Shown in pieces: positions 47,599-55,524 of a stretch of DNA of 64,000 nt. Where the stretch lies: NCBI RefSeq assembly GCF_051020515.1, contig NZ_CP194857.1:3844001-3908000 (forward strand). The letters are read 5' to 3'. How positions within the stretch are numbered: position 1 is the first letter of the stretch; each line of letters begins with the position of its first letter. The notes beneath the pieces are model-generated. The model saw only the letters and a program-made list of their open reading frames with translations, made no database searches and was not told the DNA's origin. Source of the DNA: CALKWS01 sp051020515. Lineage in GTDB: Bacteria > Actinomycetota > Actinomycetes > Actinomycetales > Beutenbergiaceae. A program made the translations under genes and the position numbers.

Positions 47599-47622
47599 GG
47601 CCCCCGCGGGTGTGCGGAGGCC
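47599..47622 (-). terminator. Attenuator-like hairpin in the infC leader
   Basis: GGCCTCCGC (47614-47622) pairs with GCGGGGGCC (47599-47607) around a 6-base loop, one G-T wobble, followed by a short T-rich run TTTCT on the minus strand. It sits 44 bases before the infC start and about 140 bases after the predicted promoter, the layout of a transcription attenuator for a ribosomal protein operon. Confidence 0.6.
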
Positions 47623-47764
47623 TGTGGTCTGAGCGTCTGCTCGTGCGGACATCAACTGCCCGCGACCGGGACCCAGGCTCTGGTGCGGCGTGACCCGTTC
47701 GGTCGAGCAGGGGTGGGAGTGGCTCCGCTTGGTCCGGCCCGTCAGGACCGGTTGGTCAGCGACG

Positions 47765-47770
47765 AGTCTA
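47765..47770 (-). promoter_or_regulatory. -10 hexamer of the infC operon promoter, overlapping the sseB stop
   Basis: TAGACT on the minus strand; its TAG is the sseB stop codon. It would give a leader of about 200 bases that contains the attenuator-like hairpin at 47599-47622. The -35 is not clear. Confidence 0.55.
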
Positions 47771-48484
47771 ACACGCACGCACCCGCAACTGAACGGCGTC
47801 GACACGTTCGGCGACAAGATCACATCGTGCCAGTTCCGCACCGGCCCGGGACGTGATCCGGGCCACCTGCGCGCGGGACAGCCCTGCTGGTACCCCCAGG
47901 ACCACCGTGGTGGCCCCGCCCGGTGCGTCTTCCAGTTCCACCGTCGCGACCCCCCGGCACCTTGCGCAGTGCCGCACCGACCTGCGCGCGCAACTGGTCG
48001 TCGTCGGCCGGGGGCACCCAGGGACGGCCCTGCGCCAGCGCCCACACCGCGGGCCGGGGCACCAGCACCGGGACCGGGCCGGCTGGATCCAGCACCAGCA
48101 GGCCGTCGGACTCGGTCACGGTGGCCAGGGCTGCCTGCGGACCGGGCACCGGGATCGGGCGGGCGTCCGGGCGCCAGGCGTGCAGGGTCTGCAGCGCCGA
48201 GAACACCGGCATCGCCGAGCGACCGTCGGGCGTGGCCACCGTCACCATGGCCGCCGAGGCCTGCTTCTCCCCCGCGATCGGCATGCCCCCGGCTCCGGCG
48301 ACTTCCTCGGCATGTTCGTCCAGGTGTGCCACGACCGGTACCAGCAGGCGGGCCCGGACCAGGGCATCGACCACGGCCCGCAACCGCTCCTGCGCACCGG
48401 TCCGCGCCAGGGCCGCGCCCAGGTGAGGATCGGTGCTGCCGTCATCGCCGCGAAGGCCGACGTCGGCGGCAACTCCCGGGACAT
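47768..48484 (-). CDS. SseB-family protein with two compensating frameshifts
   Basis: Conserved actinobacterial SseB-domain protein at its usual place between hisA and infC; function unclear. ATG 48484 (MSRELPPTSAFA) overlaps the hisA stop by one base. A missing base near 48447-48452 shifts into GDDGSTDPHLGAALA, and an extra base in the C run 47950-47955 shifts back to VATVELEDAPGGATTVV, so the total is still a multiple of three (238 residues). The middle frame carries the recognisable SseB core (PVVAHLDEHAEEVAG, TLHAWRPDARPIPV). The TAG stop doubles as part of the infC -10. Confidence 0.8.
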
Positions 48485-49212
48485 CAGGAACGCCCGGCCA
48501 CATCCAGGGCCTGGCCGAGCGTGAACGCACCGGCGTACAGGGCCTTGCCCACGATCGCGCCCTCGACGCCGATCGGGGTGAGTTCGGCCAGGGCCTCGAT
48601 GTCGGCCAGGCTGGAGATCCCCCCGGATGCCACCACCGGGGCGTCCGTGCGGGCACACACGCGGGTGAGCAGGTCGGTGTTCGGACCACGCATGGTGCCG
48701 TCCTTGGTGACGTCGGTGACGACGTAGCGCGCGCACCCGTCCTCCTCCAGGCGTGCCAGCACCTCCCACAGGTCCCCACCCTCCCGGGTCCAGCCACGGG
48801 CGGCCAGGGTGGTGCCGCGCACGTCCAGCCCCACAGCGATCCGGTCGCCGTGCTCCCCGATCACCCTGGCCGTCCAGTCCGGGTCCTCCAGGGCCGCGGT
48901 GCCCAGGTTCACGCGGCGGCAGCCGGTGGCCAGGGCGCGCTGCAGCGACTCGTCGTCGCGGATCCCGCCGGACAGTTCCACATCGATATCCAACGCCCCG
49001 ACCACCTCGGCGAGCAGGTCGGCGTTGGAGCCGCGGCCGAAGGCGGCGTCCAGATCCACCAGGTGCACCCAGGAGGCGCCGTCGCGCTGCCAGGTCAGCG
49101 CCGCCTCCAGTGGTGAGCCGTAGTGCGTCTCGGTGCCGGCTTCTCCCTGCACCAGGCGCACGGCCTGGCCGTCGGCCACATCGACGGCGGGGAGTAGTTC
49201 AAGTGTGCTCAA
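48484..49212 (-). CDS. hisA: Phosphoribosyl isomerase (HisA/PriA)
   Basis: Amadori isomerisation of ProFAR in histidine synthesis; in actinobacteria lacking trpF the PriA form also does the TrpF step. 242 residues, TIM barrel: LELLPAVDVADGQAVRLVQG at the N-terminus with the catalytic Asp, HLVDLDAAFG near residue 47, ELSGGIRDDESL near residue 80, VTDVTKDGTMRGPN near residue 165 with the second Asp, and ASGGISSLADI near residue 190. TTG 49212 follows GAGGAG by 4 bases and is the only start consistent with the family N-terminus. Confidence 0.95.
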   Translation of the reverse strand: MSTLELLPAVDVADGQAVRLVQGEAGTETHYGSPLEAALTWQRDGASWVHLVDLDAAFGRGSNADLLAEVVGALDIDVELSGGIRDDESLQRALATGCRRVNLGTAALEDPDWTARVIGEHGDRIAVGLDVRGTTLAARGWTREGGDLWEVLARLEEDGCARYVVTDVTKDGTMRGPNTDLLTRVCARTDAPVVASGGISSLADIEALAELTPIGVEGAIVGKALYAGAFTLGQALDVAGRS

Positions 49213-49220
49213 GGGTCTCC

Positions 49221-49859
49221 TCAGGTCAGGGTGTTCAACCAGTTGCGCAACAGGGCGGCGCCGGCGGTGCCGGACTTCTCCGGGTGGAACTGGGTGGCGC
49301 TCAGCGATCCGTTCTCCACCGCGGCCACGAAGCGGGTGTTCCGCTCGGAACTGCCGTGGGTGGACCAGGTGGTGCGCAGGTGCGCCGGGGCGGACCGGGC
49401 GGCGTAGGAGTGTACGAAGTAGAACCGTTCCTCCTCCAGTCCGGCGAACAGGGCGCTGTCCGGTGGTGGCTCGACGGTGGACCATCCCATGTGCGGGACG
49501 ACGGGGGCGTCCAGGCGCTCCACCCGGCCGGGCCAGTGGCCCAGCCCTCGGGTGTGCACGCCGTGCTCGAGTCCGTCGCTGAACATCACCTGCAGGCCGA
49601 CGCAGATGCCCAGCACCGGACGGCCGGCGGCCAGCCGGTCACCGATCATCTGCGGCGCCCCGACCTGCTCCAGCGCGGCCATCACCGAGGCGAAGGCCCC
49701 CACGCCGGGCACGACCAGCCCGTCAGCGCCCGCGACCGCCTCGGGCTGGGCGGTCAGGTCCACCCGGGCACCGGCCCGGCGCAGGCCCCGGACCACCGAG
49801 CGCACGTTCCCCGACCCGTAGTCCAGCACCGCCACCCGCGGCGCGAGCGGGATCGTCAT
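49221..49859 (-). CDS. hisH: Imidazole glycerol phosphate synthase, glutaminase subunit
   Basis: Supplies ammonia to HisF. 212 residues, class I glutaminase: VLDYGSGNVRSV at the N-terminus, GICVGLQVMF near residue 85 with the nucleophilic Cys, and TQFHPEKSG near residue 190 with the catalytic His-Glu pair. ATG 49859 overlaps the upstream unknown gene by 4 bases. hisF and hisI are not in the window, so the rest of the pathway is encoded elsewhere. Confidence 0.96.
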   Translation of the reverse strand: MTIPLAPRVAVLDYGSGNVRSVVRGLRRAGARVDLTAQPEAVAGADGLVVPGVGAFASVMAALEQVGAPQMIGDRLAAGRPVLGICVGLQVMFSDGLEHGVHTRGLGHWPGRVERLDAPVVPHMGWSTVEPPPDSALFAGLEEERFYFVHSYAARSAPAHLRTTWSTHGSSERNTRFVAAVENGSLSATQFHPEKSGTAGAALLRNWLNTLT

Positions 49860-50554
49860 CGCTTCTTGCGCCGTCGGGTTCCGAACAGGCCCCCGGGGCG
49901 CGCTACCTTCGCTGGATCGATCCGTCCGGGTGCATCCAATGGGTCCAGGGCGCCGATCAGCAGGGACTCCAGCACGTCGTCAGCGTTCGCCAGCACCAGT
50001 CCGGCGGGCACCTCCTGCCCCGCCTCCCCGCCGGTGTACTCCCGGCCGGTGATGGTGCCGCTGGGCCCGTCCTGCCCGGTGCCGAGGTTCGCGGTGAGCA
50101 GCACCACCCCGACCTTGGCGGTGCGGGACAGCGTCTGCGCCAGCTCCACGGCCTCGGCCGGGGCGCCGGTGAGCAGCAGTTCGGTCTCATCGACCGGGCC
50201 GGTGATGGTGCGCACGGCCAGCGCCCCGTTCCTGGAGGCGATCACGTGGGCGTCGATGGAGGCCATCGCGCACAGCGCGGCCAGGGCCGCGGCCGAACGG
50301 ATCGGGGTCAGCACCACCGCGATGATCCGGCGCTGGTCGGTGCTTTCGGTGCCCGCGCTGCCGTCGGCGTGATCAATCTCATCATGGCGCTCGGTCGGCG
50401 CGGCGGCGGGGCGGTCGGGTTCGGTGGCCTGACCGAACTCGGCCGCGAAGGCGGCGTCGAAGGCCGCCTGGTCGAAGACGTCGCCGTTGAGGCGTTCGTC
50501 CTCGACCCGCTCCTCACGGTCGCCGTCGTCATCCCCGGGCGGTACCGCGGTCAC
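49856..50554 (-). CDS. Unknown acidic/basic two-part protein inside the his operon
   Basis: 232 residues. The first 75 are acidic and probably disordered (DDDGDREERVEDERLNGDVF); a folded alpha/beta part follows (RRIIAVVLTPIRSAAALAAL, VGVVLLTANLGTGQDGPSG), and it ends in a strongly basic tail GLFGTRRRKKR. I know no named domain here. It overlaps hisB and hisH by 4 bases each, so it is translated with them; similarly placed unknown genes occur in his operons of related actinobacteria as I recall. Function not assignable. Confidence 0.75.
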   Translation of the reverse strand: MTAVPPGDDDGDREERVEDERLNGDVFDQAAFDAAFAAEFGQATEPDRPAAAPTERHDEIDHADGSAGTESTDQRRIIAVVLTPIRSAAALAALCAMASIDAHVIASRNGALAVRTITGPVDETELLLTGAPAEAVELAQTLSRTAKVGVVLLTANLGTGQDGPSGTITGREYTGGEAGQEVPAGLVLANADDVLESLLIGALDPLDAPGRIDPAKVARPGGLFGTRRRKKR

Positions 50555-51153
50555 AACGCCCCCTTGGTGGAGGGCACCCCGTCCACCCGCGCGTCGGGTG
50601 CGACCGCTGCGCGCAGCGCCCTGGCCAACGCCTTGAACTGGGCCTCGGCGATGTGGTGCGGGTCCCGCCCGGAGAGCAGGTGAACGTGCAGGCAGATTCC
50701 GGCGTGGTAGGCCAGCGACTCGAAGACGTGCCCGGTGAGGGAGCCGGTGAAGTGCCCGCCGATCAGGTGGTGGGCCTGGGCCTCCGGCTCCCCGGAGTGC
50801 ACCACGTAGGGACGCCCGGAGATGTCCACCACGGCCCGGGCCAGGGCCTCGTCCAGCGGCACCAGGGCGTCACCGAATCGAGCGATGCCGCTCTTGTCCC
50901 CCAGGGCCTGGCGCAGGGCCTGGCCGAGCGCGATGGCGGTGTCCTCCACGGTGTGGTGGGCGTCGATCTCGGTGTCGCCCTCGGCCCGGACGGTCAGGTC
51001 GACCAGGGAGTGCTTGCCCAGCGCGGTGAGCATGTGGTCGTAGAACGGCACCGTGGTGGAGATGTCGGTGGCGCCGGTGCCATCCAGGTTGACCTCGACG
51101 CTGACGGTGGACTCCGACGTGCTGCGTTCGACCTTCGCGGTGCGTGAGCTCAC
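50551..51153 (-). CDS. hisB: Imidazoleglycerol-phosphate dehydratase
   Basis: Mn-dependent dehydration step of histidine synthesis. 200 residues, single-function form without the phosphatase domain of E. coli HisB. Metal motifs DAHHTVEDTAIALGQAL near residue 68 and YHAGICLHVHLLSGRDPHHIAEA near residue 150. GTG 51153 overlaps the hisC stop (GTGA); the frame is open upstream inside hisC without family sequence. Confidence 0.96.
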   Translation of the reverse strand: MSSRTAKVERSTSESTVSVEVNLDGTGATDISTTVPFYDHMLTALGKHSLVDLTVRAEGDTEIDAHHTVEDTAIALGQALRQALGDKSGIARFGDALVPLDEALARAVVDISGRPYVVHSGEPEAQAHHLIGGHFTGSLTGHVFESLAYHAGICLHVHLLSGRDPHHIAEAQFKALARALRAAVAPDARVDGVPSTKGAL

Positions 51154-52256
51154 CGGCTGGTCACCTCCTTCAATGCGCCGCGGAAGGCGGCCATGTCCTC
51201 TTCGGTCCCGATCGAGACCCTCAAGTATCCCGCAGGCCCAGTCTCCCTGATCAACACACCTCGGTCCACCAGCCCCTGCCAGATGCGGTGCCGGTCGGCG
51301 AAGGTGCCGAACAGCACGAAATTCGCGTCGGAGTCCGCAACCGTGAAGCCCTGCGCACGCAGCCATGCCACGCACTCATCGCGCACGGCGCGCAGTGCGG
51401 CCACGCCCTCCTGGAGGGCCGGAGCGTGGGCCAGGGCGGTGCGGGCCACCGCCTGGGTGATGGCCGAGAGGTGGTAGGGCAGGCGGACCACACGCAGGGC
51501 ATCGACTACTTCTGCGGCCCCGGCCAGGTAGCCCACCCGGGCGCCGGCGAGGGCGAAGGCCTTCGACATCGTCCTCGCCACCACCAGGTGCGGGTGATCG
51601 GGCCGGATACTCAACGCGCTGGCCGTGCCCTCCCGCCGGAACTCCGCGTAGGCCTCGTCGATCACCACGAGGCTCGCGGCGCCGTCCGGGCCGGTGTCGG
51701 TGGTCCCGGCGACGATCGCGCGGATGGTCTCGATGTCCATCGCGGTACCGGTGGGGTTGTTCGGGCTGGCGATCAGGACGACGGCGGGGCGCACCTTCGC
51801 GATCTGCTCCAGCGCGTGCTCGGCGTCCAGGCGGAAGTCCGGCGTCCGCGTGCCGGCGACGTAGGTGGTGAAGGTGTCCCGGGCGTACTCGGGGTACATC
51901 GAGTAGGTCGGTGCGAAGGACAGCACCGTCCGGCCCGGACCGCCGTAGGCCTGCAGCAGGTGCAACATGACCTCGTTCGAACCGTTGGCGGCCCAGATGT
52001 TCTCCGCCCGCAGTTCATCAGCACCGGACTCGACCGCCAGATAACCGGCCAGTTCGGTACGCAGGCCCACGAAGTCCCGGTCCGGATACCGGTTCACCCC
52101 CGCCGCGGCGCGGGCGACGGAATCGGCGATGTCGGCCACCACCTGCTCCGGTGGCGGGTAGGGGTTCTCGTTGGTGTTCAACGGGACCGGCACGTCCAAC
52201 TGGGGGGCGCCGTAGGGTTCGATCCCGATCAGGTCCGGGCGTAGCGGCAAGGTCAC
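51150..52256 (-). CDS. hisC: Histidinol-phosphate aminotransferase
   Basis: PLP fold type I aminotransferase, 368 residues. LNTNENPYPPP near residue 27, NGSNEVMLHLLQAYGGPGRT near residue 90, ASPNNPTGTAMD near residue 160, VIDEAYAEFRREG near residue 200 and the Lys motif ARTMSKAFALAGARVGYLAG near residue 230. GTG 52256 has no Shine-Dalgarno sequence but a TAGACT 7 bases ahead. It now heads the his operon because hisD lies 1.6 kb away beyond the HNH pseudogene and pspC. Confidence 0.96.
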   Translation of the reverse strand: MTLPLRPDLIGIEPYGAPQLDVPVPLNTNENPYPPPEQVVADIADSVARAAAGVNRYPDRDFVGLRTELAGYLAVESGADELRAENIWAANGSNEVMLHLLQAYGGPGRTVLSFAPTYSMYPEYARDTFTTYVAGTRTPDFRLDAEHALEQIAKVRPAVVLIASPNNPTGTAMDIETIRAIVAGTTDTGPDGAASLVVIDEAYAEFRREGTASALSIRPDHPHLVVARTMSKAFALAGARVGYLAGAAEVVDALRVVRLPYHLSAITQAVARTALAHAPALQEGVAALRAVRDECVAWLRAQGFTVADSDANFVLFGTFADRHRIWQGLVDRGVLIRETGPAGYLRVSIGTEEDMAAFRGALKEVTSR

Positions 52257-52263
52257 ACCGGTG

Positions 52264-52269
52264 AGTCTA
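52264..52269 (-). promoter_or_regulatory. -10 hexamer of a leaderless hisC promoter
   Basis: TAGACT ends 7 bases before GTG 52256. The same hexamer precedes hisD, dnaE and infC. It would transcribe hisC-hisB-hisH-hisA-sseB. Confidence 0.6.
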
Positions 52270-52439
52270 GAACGTGTGCCCCGGCGGTCGGTCCCGCGCC
52301 CGGCGCGGAAGCGTCAGCAGGTTCGCTCCGTCGCGCTTCCGCGGGAGCCTCGGGAGGCACCGTCCTGAGCGCAGGAGGTACTCACGGCGATGTCGGACCC
52401 CGACGATAGCGTGGCAAACATACGTTCGAGTAAGGCGAG

Positions 52440-53494
52440 CGCGATGACCACGACGACGGCCACCCCATCACTGAGACCATCGACACCACAACAGTTGCCA
52501 CCCGGCTGGAGGAAGAGATCAGCGGCCTGGCCTCCGGGTAGCCCGGGCGCTCCCGGGGCTGCCGCTGATCAGCGCCGACTTTCGAGCGGGCCTGGTCAGT
52601 TACTCCAAGGTTCGCGCCCTGACCCGGGTGGCCACCCCGGAGACCGAGGAGAGCCTCCTCGGCGTCGCCCGTAGAGCCAGTGCGACCAATTGGCACGGGA
52701 CTACCTGGGCAGTACCGATCCCAACGGGCCATCGACTGCTTCCGGCTCAGCAGCGGCGCCGGATGGGGCTGAGGAACATGCCACCTTGGCCGACGCGCTG
52801 GTCCAGATCTGTGCCGAGGGTACGCCGACCCAGGCGAGCGAACCCGCCCCCGGCGCCGCCCGCCCCGGCTTCGGTCGGCTCTGCCAGGCTCGAACTCGGC
52901 CCGGCGCTTCACCCTGAGACCGCGCGACGGCTGACGTGTGACACCGGCGTGGTGCTACACCTGCACGATGGCGAATCGGCCTACAACGCGGTGCCGAGCA
53001 CCCATCCGGGCCGCACCATCGACGTCGGGCAGCGCACCCGCACACCGAATGCCGACCTCATGCGAGCGCTGTGGGCGCGCGATCAGGGGTGCCGCTTCCC
53101 GGCTTGTGACCGGCGCCGGCACATCCATGCGCACCATGTGCAGCACTGGGCGCACGGCGGGCCGACCGAACTGGACAACCTCGTGCTGCTGTGCGGTCAG
53201 CACCACCGTCTGCTCCATGAGGGCGGCTTCGCACTGACGATGAGGCGCGACCACGTCCAGGTCATCGACCCCGACGGGATGCCTCTCCCCGGGGTTTGCG
53301 ACCTCGGTCCTGCCCCGCCGGACGCACCGACCGGAACCGAGGTCCCCGCGGACCCGACGCATGGGGAGGCCCTGAGCCCCGTCAACGGTGGGCGGATGAA
53401 CCTGAAGTGGGCCGTCAGCGTGATCGCGGGCAACTGGGAGATCCAGCGCCTGCGGGCGGCCCGCCAGTGGTCATACCCGGATGCCGCGGCCTAG
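52440..53494 (+). pseudogene. Decayed DUF222/HNH endonuclease (13E12-type) gene
   Basis: Remnant of the multi-copy actinobacterial DUF222-HNH family. The DUF222 half survives as pieces: ITETIDTTTVATRLEEEI near 52465 ending in a stop, LVSYSKVRALTRVATPETEE near 52600 in another frame, and RDYLGSTDPNGP near 52695 in a third. The HNH domain is intact and in one frame to 53494 (RDQGCRFPACDRRRHIHAHH near 53100, then GGPTELDNLVLLCGQHHRLL). Central DUF222 sequence seems deleted. Opposite strand to the his genes and between hisD and hisC, so it probably split an ancestral his operon. No flanking inverted or target repeats were found by eye. Confidence 0.85.
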
Positions 53495-53541
53495 CCGGAG
53501 ACTCCCGAGCCAAGCGCGGGGGACGGGCCCGGCGGGGAGCG

Positions 53542-53826
53542 CTACTCCGGCACGATCGTCGGTGCGTCGCTGTTCCTGTTGGTGCGGTACTGGTTCACCA
53601 GCCGCTGCAGCGGGATGGTGCCGTCCTGCCAGGGGAGCAGGATCCACAGCACGATGTACAGGGTGGGTCCTAGCACCGGCAGCAGCATCGCAACAATCAT
53701 CAACACCCGCACCAGCACCACGTCGAGATTGGTGGCGTCGGCGATGCCGCCGGCGAGGCCGGCCAGCACCCGACGTGGTCCGCGCCGGAAGCCGAGATTA
53801 CGGATGACGTCGAAGAAGGAGTCCAT
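53542..53826 (-). CDS. PspC-domain membrane protein
   Basis: 94 residues. PspC fold: VLAGLAGGIADATNLDVVLVR then hydrophobic MIVAMLLPVLGPTLYIVLWILLPW and a polar C-terminus. Phage-shock-like PspC proteins sense or buffer envelope stress. ATG 53826 was chosen because the domain starts there; the same frame stays open back through hisD only because of an indel in hisD, so no HisD-PspC fusion exists. Lies 74 bases downstream of hisD. Confidence 0.88.
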   Translation of the reverse strand: MDSFFDVIRNLGFRRGPRRVLAGLAGGIADATNLDVVLVRVLMIVAMLLPVLGPTLYIVLWILLPWQDGTIPLQRLVNQYRTNRNSDAPTIVPE

Positions 53827-53900
53827 GGACCCAAGAGTAGGGAGCCGCTGGCAACGTGCGCCATCGGGGAACACCCGGAGATGACCCTGAGCCTCCGCTC

Positions 53901-55229
53901 CTACTCCGTCCGGCGAAGCACTGCGGCGGTACCGTGGGCCGGTAGGTCCCCCCGCCGCGGCCAGGGCCACGAGGTGGTCGGTGACCTCGGCGAGACCGGC
54001 CGCGTCGTAGTCGATCACCTGCATCGACTTCAGGTAGGCCATCACCCCCAGGCCGCTGGCGAACCGTGCGGTCCCACCGGTGGGCAGCACGTGGTTGGAC
54101 CCAGCCAGGTAGTCCCCCAGCGGCACCGGCGAGTGGAGGCCGAGGAAGATCGCTCCGGCGTTGTGCACCCGCTCGGCCACCTGCGCGGCATTGCGGGTGT
54201 GGATCTCCAGGTGCTCGGCCGCATAGGCGTTGACCACCTGCACGCCCTGGTCCAGGTCCTGCACCAGCACCACCGCCGACTGCGGGCCGGTCAGCGCCGT
54301 CCGGATCCGGTCGGCGTGCTTGGCCAACTCGGTCTGCGCCTCGATCTGCCCGGCGACCTGATCGGCCAGCGCTCCCGAGTCGGTGATCAGGACCGAGGCC
54401 GCCGCCGGATCGTGCTCGGCTTGGGAGATCAGGTCCGCGGCCACGTAGGCGGGTTGCGCGGTCTCATCGGCCAGGACGGCGATCTCGGTGGTGCCGGCCT
54501 CGGAGTCGATGCCGACCAGGCCCAGTACCGCGCGTTTGGCCGCCGCCACGTAGATGTTGCCCGGGCCGGTGATCACGTCGACCGGTTCGCAGGCATTCTC
54601 CGCCCCGGCTCCCGGCGCGGCCTCGACACCGTGGGCGAACATGCCCACCGCCTGAGCGCCCCCGACGGCGTAGACCTCCTCCACCCCGAGCAGGGCGCAG
54701 GTGGCCAGCACCACCGGATCGGGCCAGCCGTCGTTGTCCTTCTGTGGCGGACTGGCCACCGCCAGTGCCGTCACCCCGGCTTCCTGGGCCGGCACCACGT
54801 TCATCACCACCGAGGAGGGGTAGACCGCCAGTCCCCCGGGGACGTACAGACCCACCCGACGCACCGGGACCCACCGCTGGTGGACCTGTGCACCGGGGCC
54901 GAAGGTGGTGCGGGCGGCGCCGGGTAACTGGGCGCGGTGGGCTTTCCGGCGCGACCGATCGCCTCGGTGAGCGCCGCCCGCAGATCCGGGACGAGCCCGG
55001 CCAGTGCCCGGGCGAGCACCTCCTGCGGCACCCGCAGGGAGGCCGGTGTCACGCCGTCGAACGTCTCGGTGTAGTCCGCGATCGCCGGGGCCCCCTCCTG
55101 GCGGACACGTTCCAGGATGGGCCTGACGGTCTCGATCGCGGCCGCCACGTCCACCTCGGCACGGGGAAGCACCCGGCGCAGGTGGGCCGCAGAGGGTGCG
55201 GTGTTACGAAGGTCGATCGTGCGCATCAC
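53901..55229 (-). CDS. hisD: Histidinol dehydrogenase with two compensating frameshifts
   Basis: Oxidises histidinol to histidine, zinc and NAD dependent. Start GTG 55229 (then MRTIDLRN) lies 8 bases after TAGACT; ATG 55226 is the alternative. Frame 1 reads to EAIGRA; one base is missing near 54946-54949, after which VRRVGLYVPGGLAVYPSSVV, DVITGPGNIYVAAAKR, AEHDPAAASVLITDS and HTRNAAQVAERVHNAG follow. An extra base in the C run 53948-53953 shifts the end back to GDLPAHGTAAVLRRTE and TAG. Joined length 442 residues, normal. Likely sequence errors. Separated from hisC by pspC and the HNH remnant. Confidence 0.92.
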
Positions 55230-55237
55230 GAGGCATG

Positions 55238-55243
55238 AGTCTA
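55238..55243 (-). promoter_or_regulatory. -10 hexamer of a leaderless hisD promoter
   Basis: TAGACT ends 8 bases before GTG 55229 and 11 before ATG 55226; the spacing favours GTG as the start. Confidence 0.55.
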
Positions 55244-55262
55244 CGCGCGCTGCCATGATGAG

Positions 55263-55511
55263 GTGATGCCCTCAACACCGCAGACCGATCCGCAGGACGT
55301 GGCGATTCGCGACGACATGATCCGGCTGGGCCAGTTCCTCAAACTAGCCGGCGTCGCCGAGGACGGGATCGAGGTCAAGGCGCTGCTCGCCGAGGCCGCG
55401 GTGACCGTCAACGGTGAGATCGAGGCACGCCGCGGCAGGCAACTGAACCGCGGGGATGTGATCGGTATCGAGGCACCGGTCGGCTGGACCTACCTGCGGG
55501 TGAGCGGGTGA
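55263..55511 (+). CDS. S4-domain RNA-binding protein (YbcJ/RqcP-like)
   Basis: 82 residues, a lone S4 domain: IRLGQFLKLAGVAEDGIEVK, VTVNGEIEARRGRQLNRGDV, then a short C-terminal strand. Small S4 proteins bind rRNA or tRNA and some act in rescue of stalled ribosomes; no more precise role can be given. GTG 55263 and ATG 55266 are adjacent possible starts. Divergent from hisD with 33 bases between, convergent with dnaE (13-base gap). Confidence 0.85.
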   Translation: MMPSTPQTDPQDVAIRDDMIRLGQFLKLAGVAEDGIEVKALLAEAAVTVNGEIEARRGRQLNRGDVIGIEAPVGWTYLRVSG

Positions 55512-55524
55512 GGTCCGGCCCTGC

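Noticed and set aside
53542..54864. HisD-PspC fusion protein
   Set aside because: Produced by one extra base in a C run that hides the hisD stop; a normal HisD C-terminus and a TAG are present in the adjacent frame.
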